DNA of 17,946 bases from Flavisolibacter sp. (GTDB lineage: Bacteria; Bacteroidota; Bacteroidia; Chitinophagales; Chitinophagaceae), in contig JACDAZ010000442.1 of NCBI GenBank assembly GCA_013695175.1, positions 1-17,946 of the forward strand. Direction: 5' to 3'. The position numbers were made by a program, and so were the translations under genes. Positions 7,704 to 14,885 of this stretch are shown here, one piece after another. Numbering within the stretch: the first letter of the stretch is position 1; every line of letters starts with the position of its first letter. A model generated the notes under the pieces. The model was not told where the DNA came from, searched no databases, and was given only the letters and a program-made list of their open reading frames with translations.

Positions 7704-8147
7704 CTAAATTTTGCTGGTCTTCTTATATTTATTCCAGTTTTTATTACTTACAGAATGTAATACAACTTTTTCATCCGCATTTTCAAGAGTTACATAATAA
7801 GAGGTACCCTCTTCATTTGAAAGTTCGAAAAGTTCAGTGATCCAGTATTTTGCAGTTTGTTTCTTTAATTCAGTTTGTAACATTAAAGGCAATTGGTTAA
7901 CAGATACATTTTTGGTCATAGCAACTAATTCGCCATCTGCACTAAAGAAGGCATTAATGTACTGCCCATCTAATGCAAACTGCGCTTTGTAAATGTTTGA
8001 TGTAATGCTCCAGTCAACTTCTTTTGCATTAGTAAACTGGCTTTCGAATGATTGAAGAACTTTGCAATCGATTATACACTCGGTTGCAGCACTGTCCTTT
8101 GTAAAAAAGGAACTGATAACAGTTAGAATAATTAATAAAGGTTTCAT
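7704..8147 (-). CDS. small secreted protein, PepSY-like/DUF2874-type
   Basis: This 147-residue protein has an N-terminal hydrophobic stretch (MKPLLIILTVISSFFTK) consistent with a signal peptide, so it is probably periplasmic. Two cysteines follow closely (CIIDC near residues 24-28). The rest resembles the small Bacteroidota PepSY-like domain: a short helix, KEVDWSITSNIYKAQF, a GQYINAFFSADGELVAM strand pair, NQLPLMLQTELKK, then a second similar half with YYVTLENADEKVVLH. That pattern (Trp, then aromatic strands, then xLPxxL) is what I rely on; sequence similarity is weak by eye. The function of such proteins is unknown; binding or inhibition roles have been suggested for the fold. It has its own promoter with a leader of roughly 50 nt, unusually long for this window, and its own terminator. 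It is divergent from the AcpH-like gene. Confidence 0.72.
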   Translation of the reverse strand: MKPLLIILTVISSFFTKDSAATECIIDCKVLQSFESQFTNAKEVDWSITSNIYKAQFALDGQYINAFFSADGELVAMTKNVSVNQLPLMLQTELKKQTAKYWITELFELSNEEGTSYYVTLENADEKVVLHSVSNKNWNKYKKTSKI

Positions 8148-8201
8148 GATTTATGTTTTAAGGTTTTTTAAATTTTGGTTTGTTTGATTAGTTTGACGTA
8201 A

Positions 8202-8232
8202 CAAAAGTAAATTAGGTTACAACCAGTGTCAA
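8202..8232 (-). promoter_or_regulatory. promoter of the PepSY-like gene
   Basis: On the minus strand, TTG (8232-8230), a 20-nt spacer and TACTTTTG (8209-8202) fit the Bacteroidota TTG-N~20-TAnnTTTG promoter. This is the best complete promoter in the window. The start codon is 54 nt downstream of the -7 box. Confidence 0.65.
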
Positions 8233-8245
8233 GCAAATTGTGACC
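8215..8245. promoter_or_regulatory. imperfect inverted repeat over the -33 region, candidate operator
   Basis: GGTTACAA (8215-8222) and TTGTGACC (8238-8245) are inverted with one mismatch, 23 bp centre to centre, about two helical turns. The pair brackets the -33 box of the minus-strand promoter. A regulator-binding site is inference; chance is possible at this length. Confidence 0.3.
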
Positions 8246-8321
8246 GGTGGAATGCAGTGTTAAACGGATTAACATCATGTTGTTTGAGAGTTAATGAAAT
8301 ATGAATTGATAATTTTAGTGT

Positions 8322-8912
8322 ATGAATTTTTTGGCACATGCTTTTTTATCCTTTAATCACCCACAGGTGATGGTAGGTAATATGATTTCAGATTTTGTAA
8401 AAGGCAAGACACAATATTCTTATCCCAAACAAATACACGAAGGAATAAAGTTGCACCGGCATATTGATACATTTACCGACCAACATGACGCAACAAAACA
8501 AGCAAAGAAAGTTTTTGCTCCGGCTTACCGTTTATACAGTGGTGCCATAGTGGATATTGTATATGATCATTTTTTGGCTAACGATAGATTACTGTTTCCA
8601 AATAATGAACTGGATATTTTTTCAAAAAATGTTTACCTGAACATGGAGCAGCACCACATGCACCTGCCACAGAAGTTTTTGCTGATGCTCCCTTACATGC
8701 GCAGCCAGAACTGGCTCTATAATTATCATACTAAAGAAGGTATTGACAGAAGTCTGTATGGATTGGTTCGTCGTTCTGCTTATCTTACTGATCATACAAC
8801 TGCTTTTAATTTGTTTAATAACAACTACGATACATTACAGAATAGCTATAATAATTTTATAGAAGATGTTAAAACGTTTGCAAAACAACAATTTGACAAC
8901 CTTGATTTATAA
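8322..8912 (+). CDS. acyl carrier protein phosphodiesterase-like (AcpH/DUF479 family)
   Basis: This 196-residue protein matches AcpH (193 residues in E. coli), a cytosolic hydrolase that removes the 4'-phosphopantetheine arm from holo-ACP. The HD-like metal site is visible: MNFLAHAFLS at the start (His6), VGNMISDFVKG (Asp24), KLHRHIDTFTD (His45, His47, Asp49, Asp53) and AIVDIVYDHFLA (Asp78, Asp82, His83). All the expected charged residues appear present. Bacteroidota members have mostly not been tested, and some HD-fold relatives act on other phosphodiesters, so the substrate is inference. It is divergent from the PepSY-like gene across 174 nt; no good -7 box precedes it. The ATG at 8322 starts exactly at the conserved N-terminus, so the start is well supported. 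Confidence 0.85.
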   Translation: MNFLAHAFLSFNHPQVMVGNMISDFVKGKTQYSYPKQIHEGIKLHRHIDTFTDQHDATKQAKKVFAPAYRLYSGAIVDIVYDHFLANDRLLFPNNELDIFSKNVYLNMEQHHMHLPQKFLLMLPYMRSQNWLYNYHTKEGIDRSLYGLVRRSAYLTDHTTAFNLFNNNYDTLQNSYNNFIEDVKTFAKQQFDNLDL

Positions 8913-8947
8913 GCTATTGGTATAAATTGCCGTTGTAGATTATATTT

Positions 8948-8955
8948 TTACTTTG
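8948..8955 (+). promoter_or_regulatory. candidate -7 box for the first DUF2911 gene
   Basis: TTACTTTG matches TAnnTTTG at 7 of 8 positions, 12 nt before the ATG at 8968. Confidence 0.4.
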
Positions 8956-8967
8956 TAAAAACTAGTT

Positions 8968-9549
8968 ATGAAAAAAATTCTTCTTTTCTCTTTTACGCTT
9001 TTTGCGATTGCTTTAGTTCATGCACAGCAAAATGGTGCTAAACTTCCGGCTCTTGATAAATCTCCAATGGATATGGTTTATTATCCTGTTAATTACCCTA
9101 TTCTTAAAATACAGGATAAGATAACGCAGCCACTTATTTCACGTGTCATTTACAGCCGGCCACAAAAAGCCAACCGTATCGTTTTTGGAGAATTGGTTGA
9201 ATATGGTCAGGTATGGAGGTTAGGCGCTAATGAAGCAACTGAGATTGAATTTTTTCAAAATGTAAGAATTGCCAATAAAAATATTCCTAAGGGAAAGTAT
9301 ACGCTTTTTGCAATAGTCAATCCGGATAAATGGACGCTAATTTTGAATAAGGAAACGGATGTTTGGGGTGCATTTAAATATGATGAAAAGAAAGATGTAG
9401 TGCGAACCACGGTACCTGTTCAAAAACTTCCAGAAAGTGCAGATGCATTTTCAATTGTGTTTGAAAAAGTCACATCAGGTGTTAACCTGGTATTTGCCTG
9501 GGATGATGTAAAAGTGGCCATGCCATTTACATTTACAGATATTAAATAG
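8968..9549 (+). CDS. secreted DUF2911 domain protein
   Basis: This 193-residue protein has a signal peptide (MKKILLFSFTLFAIALVHAQ), so it is exported. The rest is one DUF2911 domain, recognised by SRVIYSRPQKANRIVFGELV, the core YGQVWRLGANEATEIEF, the NIPKGKYTLFAIVNPDKW strand-turn and the final VNLVFAWDDVKVAMPF. The domain is common in secreted Bacteroidota proteins and appears to be a beta-rich fold of unknown function; no catalytic residues can be named. It has a paralogue 90 nt downstream (start 9640) with the same motif order, but a terminator separates them. A candidate promoter box lies just upstream. Confidence 0.9.
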   Translation: MKKILLFSFTLFAIALVHAQQNGAKLPALDKSPMDMVYYPVNYPILKIQDKITQPLISRVIYSRPQKANRIVFGELVEYGQVWRLGANEATEIEFFQNVRIANKNIPKGKYTLFAIVNPDKWTLILNKETDVWGAFKYDEKKDVVRTTVPVQKLPESADAFSIVFEKVTSGVNLVFAWDDVKVAMPFTFTDIK

Positions 9550-9572
9550 AGATAATTTTTATTTGCTTATGG

Positions 9573-9598
9573 AGTCCTGCATTCATGCAGGATTTTTT
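9573..9598 (+). terminator. rho-independent terminator after the first DUF2911 gene
   Basis: TCCTGCA (9575-9581) pairs with TGCAGGA (9586-9592) around a TTCA tetraloop, followed by six T (9593-9598). It separates the two DUF2911 genes transcriptionally. Confidence 0.9.
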
Positions 9599-9615
9599 AT
9601 TTTGATATAACCACT

Positions 9616-9623
9616 TACTTTTG
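9616..9623 (+). promoter_or_regulatory. promoter -7 box for the DUF2911 lipoprotein and asnB
   Basis: TACTTTTG is a perfect TAnnTTTG match, 16 nt before the ATG at 9640 and just behind a terminator. No -33 box at normal spacing is obvious. Confidence 0.6.
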
Positions 9624-9639
9624 GTTGATAGCCTTTAAT

Positions 9640-10260
9640 ATGAAATTATTTTTTCTTCTTGTTTATAGTATTATCTGGATATCCTGTAACAGGCAATCAA
9701 AAGAACCTTCTTCCAATATAATAATAGGAAGAGATACAAATGTTTTCAGACCGGAAGTTGCCAATCCTTATGTGTCTCAAGATATTTCTCCTGTTGATAT
9801 TAGTTATTATCCTGTTGATTACCCGGTGCAAAAAATGACTGATCCTTCTATTCCTTTACCTGTTGCACGTATTATTTATAGCCGGCCACAGCGGCAGGGA
9901 AGGTCAATCTTCGGAAGTTTATTAAAGTTTGGTGAACCATGGAGATTAGGTGCTAATGAGGCAACTGAAATAGAATTATTTCAAACAGTAAGATCAGGAA
10001 AGCAAACTTTAAACAAAGGGAGGTACATTTTATATTGCATTCCTCAGGCAGACAAATGGACCATACACTTTAACACAAATATTTATAGTTGGGGATTAAC
10101 ACAACATAAAGAACAGGATGTGTATACTATAGAAGTGCCGGTTCAAAAGATTGTAAATCCATTAGAATACTTCACCATTGTTTTTCAGAAAACAGATGCC
10201 GGTGCTGATGTAATTTTTGCATGGGACGAAGTTGAGGCCAGGCTTCCTTTAATATTTTAA
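9640..10260 (+). CDS. DUF2911 domain lipoprotein
   Basis: This 206-residue paralogue of the gene at 8968 shares the motifs VARIIYSRPQRQGRSIFGSL, FGEPWRLGANEATEIELFQ, LNKGRYILYCIPQADKW and VIFAWDEVEARLP. Its N-terminus differs: MKLFFLLVYSIIWISCN is a lipoprotein signal with Cys16 as the lipidation site, so it is probably membrane-anchored, facing the periplasm or outside. The ATG at 9640 is chosen over a TTG at 9625 because it begins the signal peptide directly and leaves a normal distance to the promoter box. Function is unknown. asnB starts only 3 nt after its stop, so the two must share a transcript. Tandem duplication followed by a change of anchor is inferred. Confidence 0.88.
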   Translation: MKLFFLLVYSIIWISCNRQSKEPSSNIIIGRDTNVFRPEVANPYVSQDISPVDISYYPVDYPVQKMTDPSIPLPVARIIYSRPQRQGRSIFGSLLKFGEPWRLGANEATEIELFQTVRSGKQTLNKGRYILYCIPQADKWTIHFNTNIYSWGLTQHKEQDVYTIEVPVQKIVNPLEYFTIVFQKTDAGADVIFAWDEVEARLPLIF

Positions 10261-10263
10261 AAT

Positions 10264-12108
10264 ATGTGTGGTATTGCTGGTATCATATCCAGGAAAGGGA
10301 ATCTTGCAGATAATAATATTCAACCTGCATTAAATACTTTACAACATCGCGGACCTGAAGACAGGGCAGTGTGGGAACAGGAATCAAAGCAAATTGTTTT
10401 TGGTCACCAGCGTTTGTGTGTTATTGACCCGGATAAAAGATCAAGACAACCCTTTCATTACATGCAACGTTATGTGCTGGTACATAATGGTGAGATCTAT
10501 AATTACCTGGAGCTAAAAGAGGAATTGAAAAATAAAGGATACCGGTTTACGACTTCATCAGATACAGAAGTTGTTGTGGCAGCATATGATGCCTGGGGAA
10601 GGGGATGTTTGCAAAGGTTTGATGGGATGTTTTCCTTTGCCATCTGGGATGAAAAAAATAAAATATTTTTTGCTGCAAGGGATAGAATGGGAGAGAAACC
10701 TTTTTATTTTTCTTTTACTGATGACAAGATTTTATTTGCTTCCGAAATGAAAGCATTATGGGCAATGGGTATTGCTAAGGAAGCAAATAAAAGCATGTTG
10801 TATAATTTTTTAAGCATTGGTTATACATCTAATCCTTTTGACCCACAGCAAACATTTTATAACAATATTTATAAACTACCGGCAGCTTCTTTTTTGAGTT
10901 TTTCAACTGCTTCAAATGAAATAACAATTGAAAATTATTGGCAGGTATTTATACAAGAAAAACAATCCCTTTCAGAAGAATCGGTGTTTGAGGAGTTTGA
11001 AGATCTATTAAGCAGATCTGTTCAATTAAGATTAAGGAGTGATGTGCCCATTGGAACCAGTTTAAGTGGTGGTTTGGATAGTTCTTCTATTGTTGCTTTA
11101 TGTAATCAACATGCTTCAGGGCAGTATACACATAAAGCGTTTACTGCTGTTTTTCCTGGCTTTGAAAAAGATGAATCTAAGTATGCAGCACTTATTGCAA
11201 AGCAGTTTAATCTTGATCATCATCTTGTAGAAACAGATATTTCCCTTTTACCTGAATTAATGGATAGGGTAATGTTTCACCAGGAAGAACCTTTTACATC
11301 ATCCAGTGTATTGGCTCAATTTAAGGTGTTTGAAGCTGCTAAAAAAGGAGGTGTAACAGTGTTGCTTGATGGGCAGGGAGCTGATGAAATTTTAGGAGGT
11401 TATACAAAATACTATCGCTGGTACTGGCGTGAATTGTATAGTCAAAAAAGGCTTTCACTTACAGGAGAAATGAGTAAGGCGAAGGCATTAGGAATAAAAG
11501 AATCTTTTGATTGGAAAGACAAAGCTGCTGCTCTCTTCCCTCAATTTTCAGCTGCCATGCAGCAAAGCAATAAAAAAAGGAAAGCGAAGTCTGCTGTTTT
11601 ATTTAATGATGATTTTGTGTATGATAACAGCAAAAACTTTTATTATAGTTTACCGGCTGAATTCAGTTTAAATTCCATTTTACATTTTAATTCTTTTATT
11701 TACGGACTACCGGAACTGCTACAACTTGCTGACAGAAACAGTATGGCTCATGCTACTGAAGTTCGTTTACCATTTTTACAACATCAATTAATTGAATTTC
11801 TTTTTTCGCTTCCTCCTCATTTTAAAATAAAAGATGGATGGACAAAATGGTTGCTTAGGAAAACAATGGGTAACAAATTACCGGCAGAAATTACTTGGCG
11901 AAAGGATAAAACTGGTTTTGAACCTCCGCAGAAAGAATGGATGCAACAACCAAATACCATTGATGCTATTCATGAGGGCAAGAAAATATTGGTAGCAAAT
12001 AATATTTTACAAAAAGAGGTACTAAATCAAAAAGTAAAGCCACATGATGCTTATGCTGTTAATGCACAAGAATGGCGTTACTGGACAGCTTCATACTTGT
12101 TAAAGTAG
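10264..12108 (+). CDS. asnB: asparagine synthase (glutamine-hydrolysing)
   Basis: AsnB makes asparagine from aspartate, glutamine and ATP in the cytosol. The mature enzyme starts MCGIAGI, giving the catalytic Cys2 of the class II glutaminase (Ntn) domain (residues 2 to about 210, with LQHRGPED and HNGEIYNYLELK). The synthetase domain (about 235-600) has the PP-loop SGGLDSS at 268-274, the DGQGADEILGGY motif and the ATEVRLPFLQHQLIEF block. At 614 residues it is the longer AsnB type typical of Bacteroidota and Bacillus rather than the 554-residue E. coli form. It may act in general asparagine supply, or, as some homologues of this type do, in amidating a non-protein substrate; nothing here argues for the latter. 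It abuts the DUF2911 lipoprotein gene by 3 nt. No terminator is visible after its stop. Confidence 0.95.
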   Translation: MCGIAGIISRKGNLADNNIQPALNTLQHRGPEDRAVWEQESKQIVFGHQRLCVIDPDKRSRQPFHYMQRYVLVHNGEIYNYLELKEELKNKGYRFTTSSDTEVVVAAYDAWGRGCLQRFDGMFSFAIWDEKNKIFFAARDRMGEKPFYFSFTDDKILFASEMKALWAMGIAKEANKSMLYNFLSIGYTSNPFDPQQTFYNNIYKLPAASFLSFSTASNEITIENYWQVFIQEKQSLSEESVFEEFEDLLSRSVQLRLRSDVPIGTSLSGGLDSSSIVALCNQHASGQYTHKAFTAVFPGFEKDESKYAALIAKQFNLDHHLVETDISLLPELMDRVMFHQEEPFTSSSVLAQFKVFEAAKKGGVTVLLDGQGADEILGGYTKYYRWYWRELYSQKRLSLTGEMSKAKALGIKESFDWKDKAAALFPQFSAAMQQSNKKRKAKSAVLFNDDFVYDNSKNFYYSLPAEFSLNSILHFNSFIYGLPELLQLADRNSMAHATEVRLPFLQHQLIEFLFSLPPHFKIKDGWTKWLLRKTMGNKLPAEITWRKDKTGFEPPQKEWMQQPNTIDAIHEGKKILVANNILQKEVLNQKVKPHDAYAVNAQEWRYWTASYLLK

Positions 12109-12144
12109 AGGAACTAATAATTAGCTCTTATTCTGGTTATTTCC

Positions 12145-12152
12145 CATCTTTG
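12145..12152 (+). promoter_or_regulatory. candidate -7 box for the cystathionine gamma-synthase unit
   Basis: CATCTTTG matches TAnnTTTG at 7 of 8 positions, 18 nt before the ATG at 12171, inside the short asnB-to-PLP-enzyme gap. Confidence 0.45.
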
Positions 12153-12170
12153 CACCTCTTAATAAACACT

Positions 12171-13310
12171 ATGAAGCAAGGAACTAAATTTATACATGCA
12201 GGAGTAGAACCGGATCCGTCAACAGGAGCTATCATGACGCCCATTTATCAAACTTCAACTTATGTTCAGGAAGCTCCGGGACAACATAAAGGTTACGAAT
12301 ATGCTCGCAGTCAAAATCCTACACGTACTGTTTTGGAAAAAGCTTTTGCTGAAATTGAAAATGGTAAGCATGGATTGGCATTTAGCAGTGGTGTTGCAGC
12401 AACTGATGCTGTGGTAAAACTATTAAAACCGGGTGATGAAGTAATAGCCATAAATGATATGTACGGTGGTACATATAGATTATTTAGTAAAATATTTGAA
12501 AAATATGGAATCACCTTTCATTATGTGAGCATGGAGAATGCTGATAACATCCGTCACCTGATTAACAATAATACCAAGCTTGTTTGGACTGAAACACCTA
12601 CAAACCCACTAATGAATGTATGTGATATAGCTGCATTGGCTGCTATTTGCAAAGAACATAACCTGTTGCTTTGTGTTGACAATACTTTTGCTACTCCCTA
12701 TTTACAAAACCCACTAGACCTGGGTGCTGATATTGTCATGCATTCAGTTACAAAATACCTGGGTGGACATAGTGATGTGATACAAGGTTGTTTGGTAATG
12801 AATGATGATACATTAAGAGAACAACTTTATTTTATTCAAAAATCCTGTGGTGCCGTACCGGGACCTATGGATTGCTTTTTGGTGCTTCGCGGAATTAAAA
12901 CGCTACATGTAAGGATGCAAAGGCATTGTGAGAACGGCGAAAAAATAGCTCATTATTTAAAAGGTCATCCAAAAGTGGGAAAAGTGTACTGGTGTGGTTT
13001 TGAAGATCATCCCAATTATGAAATTGCTAAAAAGCAAATGAGGGGATTTGGGGGTATGATGAGTTTTACATTAAAAGATGATAATATAGATACTGCAAAA
13101 AAATTATTGTCATCAACGAAACTTTTTGCACTGGCAGAAAGTTTGGGTGGTGTGGAATCATTAATAAATCATCCCTCTTCCATGACACATGCTTCTATAC
13201 CACGTGAAGAAAGAATTAAAAATGGTTTGGTTGATTCACTTATCAGGCTCAGTGTTGGAATTGAAGATGTGGAAGATCTTATAGAAGATTTGGAACAGGC
13301 AATTGGCTAA
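12171..13310 (+). CDS. cystathionine gamma-synthase / gamma-lyase family PLP enzyme
   Basis: This 379-residue protein belongs to the Cys/Met metabolism PLP family (fold type I, cytosolic). Motifs in order are KFIHAGVEPDPSTGAIMTPI, the phosphate-binding ARSQNPTR, TETPTNPLM, the substrate/PLP loop CVDNTFATPYLQNPL, and the PLP lysine Lys195 in HSVTKYLGGHSD. The C-terminus SLGGVESLINHPSSMTHA is typical of this branch. It most resembles cystathionine gamma-synthase (joining cysteine with an activated homoserine, towards methionine), but gamma-lyase and O-acetylhomoserine sulfhydrylase share these motifs, so I leave out a gene symbol. The ATG at 12171 starts the conserved N-terminus; a longer frame from 12072 would overlap asnB and add unrelated residues. 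The next gene overlaps it by one base (TAATG), showing translational coupling. Confidence 0.88.
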   Translation: MKQGTKFIHAGVEPDPSTGAIMTPIYQTSTYVQEAPGQHKGYEYARSQNPTRTVLEKAFAEIENGKHGLAFSSGVAATDAVVKLLKPGDEVIAINDMYGGTYRLFSKIFEKYGITFHYVSMENADNIRHLINNNTKLVWTETPTNPLMNVCDIAALAAICKEHNLLLCVDNTFATPYLQNPLDLGADIVMHSVTKYLGGHSDVIQGCLVMNDDTLREQLYFIQKSCGAVPGPMDCFLVLRGIKTLHVRMQRHCENGEKIAHYLKGHPKVGKVYWCGFEDHPNYEIAKKQMRGFGGMMSFTLKDDNIDTAKKLLSSTKLFALAESLGGVESLINHPSSMTHASIPREERIKNGLVDSLIRLSVGIEDVEDLIEDLEQAIG

Positions 13311-14074
13311 TGGAAGAAAATAAACTAAAAGATTTTTTAAATAAGAAGGTTGATGAATATAATCAACCTTCTTTTATTCAGTCTGATCCCATTTCTGTTC
13401 CACACCGATTCTCAAAAAAACAGGACATAGAAATAGCTGCTTTTTTTGCATCCATCTTTGCCTGGGGCAACCGAACTATTATCATTAACAAAACAACCCA
13501 GTTAATGGAACTGATGGGTAATACTCCACATGATTTTATTATACATCATAAAGAAAATGATTTAAAAACATTTTTAAACTTCAGGCATAGAACATTTAAT
13601 ACAACTGATGTTCTTTATTTTATTTTATTCCTGCAGCATCATTATAAAAAGCATAATTCACTGGAAGATGCTTTCTTTTATAAAGGATTATCTAACCAGG
13701 AAGAAAGGCTTAATTATTTTCATACATACTTTTTTTCATTACCTGAAGCGCCGCCAAGAACAAAAAAACATATTGCTGCTCCTTTCAGGAAATCAACTTG
13801 TAAAAGACTGAATATGTTTCTGCGCTGGATGGTGCGTAAAGATAATTGTGGGGTAGACTTTGGCATTTGGAAAACAATGAATCCTTCAGAATTAATATGC
13901 CCTGTGGATCTGCATGTAGCCCGTGTAGCCCGTAATTTTGATTTAATAAAAAGAAAACAAACAGACTGGCAAACTGCAGTTGAACTTACTGATCAATTAA
14001 AAAAATTTGATAAAAAAGATCCGGTAAAATATGATTTTGCATTGTTTGCTTTAGGTGTAGTGGAAAGATTTTAA
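13310..14074 (+). CDS. TIGR02757 family protein (DUF2400)
   Basis: This 254-residue protein is recognised by FFASIFAWGNRTIIINKT, the block CKRLNMFLRWMVRKD, DFGIWKTMNPSELICPVDLH and the tail DKKDPVKYDFALFALGV. The family is widespread in Bacteroidota and unassigned. The CPVDLHVARVARNFDL segment (Asp200) resembles the region holding the catalytic Asp in HhH-GPD DNA glycosylases, so a relation to base-excision enzymes is plausible, but the Lys and iron-sulphur Cys cluster typical of Nth-type enzymes are not obvious. Its ATG overlaps the stop of the PLP-enzyme gene and it is followed 2 nt later by a small gene, so all three lie in one operon. Function is inference; family membership is firm. Confidence 0.88.
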   Translation: MEENKLKDFLNKKVDEYNQPSFIQSDPISVPHRFSKKQDIEIAAFFASIFAWGNRTIIINKTTQLMELMGNTPHDFIIHHKENDLKTFLNFRHRTFNTTDVLYFILFLQHHYKKHNSLEDAFFYKGLSNQEERLNYFHTYFFSLPEAPPRTKKHIAAPFRKSTCKRLNMFLRWMVRKDNCGVDFGIWKTMNPSELICPVDLHVARVARNFDLIKRKQTDWQTAVELTDQLKKFDKKDPVKYDFALFALGVVERF

Positions 14075-14076
14075 TT

Positions 14077-14388
14077 ATGCCTGCTGAATTTGAACTATAT
14101 ATTCAAAAATTAAATGAAGATCTTTCGCTGAAAGATGATAAGCATTTTAAGTCGCAACTTGAATATTTAGTAAACCAATTAATAGAAAAGGATTTTAGCA
14201 GCCTTGTACAAATATTATATAGGATAGATGTCAATGAATTGCAATTAAAAAACCTGCTGCACACAAACCCTGGAACTGATGCTGCCATTTTGATTACTGA
14301 TTTGATCATTGAAAGGCAGGTTCAAAAAATTGAATTCAGAATGAAATACCATTCAAATAGAAATATATCGGATGAAGAAATTTGGTAA
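14077..14388 (+). CDS. small conserved protein of unknown function
   Basis: This 103-residue cytosolic-looking protein has no signal peptide, membrane segment or cysteines. It is strongly charged and looks mostly helical: an acidic Lys/Glu-rich first half, a middle VQILYRIDVNELQLKNLL, and DAAILITDLIIERQVQKIEF. I recognise no named domain, but the YRIDVNE and DLIIERQVQKI phrases look like a small family I associate with Bacteroidota. The gene starts 2 nt after the TIGR02757 stop and its frame and composition match its neighbours, so it is real and co-transcribed. A helper or partner role for the upstream protein is inference only. Confidence 0.8.
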   Translation: MPAEFELYIQKLNEDLSLKDDKHFKSQLEYLVNQLIEKDFSSLVQILYRIDVNELQLKNLLHTNPGTDAAILITDLIIERQVQKIEFRMKYHSNRNISDEEIW

Positions 14389-14426
14389 CTTATATCCAGT
14401 TTATCAGAAAAAATAAAAACCTGGTC

Positions 14427-14885
14427 ATGAAAATATTATTTGCAATACTTATTACAATATGCTTTAATTTTCAATCAAAAGCTCAAAATGAAAAGGTTGA
14501 CTATGATAAAGCATTAGCTGATTCTTTAGGGGCAGATGATTATGGAATGAAAAGCTATATACTCATCATTTTAAAAACAGGATCTAATATAATAGAAGAT
14601 AAAGCTGTTACAGACAGCTTGTTCAGGGGACATATGGCAACCATAAATAAATTAGCTAAAGAAGGAAAACTGGTTGTTGCTGGTCCTTTGCAAAAGAATG
14701 ACAAGACTTATAAGGGTATATATATTTTGAACGTAAAAACTATTGAAGAAGCTAATGAGTTACTGCTTACAGATCCGGCAATAAAAGCTAAAATACTGGA
14801 CACTGAAATATTTCAATGGTATGGCTCTGCTGCATTACCGGTTTATTTAAAAACACATGATAAGATTCAGAAGAAGAAAATATAA
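14427..14885 (+). CDS. secreted YciI-like (YCII domain) protein
   Basis: This 152-residue protein has a signal peptide (MKILFAILITICFNFQSKAQ), so it is probably periplasmic, unlike standard YciI. The rest is a ferredoxin-like YCII-related domain: YGMKSYILIILKTGSN, FRGHMATINKLAKEGKLVVAGPL with the conserved His, KGIYILNVKTIEEANELLLTDPAI with the conserved Asp, and an EIFQWYGSAALP end. YCII domains have a His-Asp pair and are usually small dimers of unclear function. The ATG at 14427 is chosen over a TTG at 14382 because it begins the signal peptide directly. It is the last gene of the run that begins at 12171, 38 nt after the previous stop, and ends directly against the convergent response regulator gene. 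Confidence 0.82.
   Translation: MKILFAILITICFNFQSKAQNEKVDYDKALADSLGADDYGMKSYILIILKTGSNIIEDKAVTDSLFRGHMATINKLAKEGKLVVAGPLQKNDKTYKGIYILNVKTIEEANELLLTDPAIKAKILDTEIFQWYGSAALPVYLKTHDKIQKKKI

Noticed and set aside
12072..12170. An N-terminal extension of the PLP enzyme starting inside asnB
   Set aside because: The added residues do not resemble the family; the conserved sequence begins at the ATG at 12171, which also has a promoter box just upstream.
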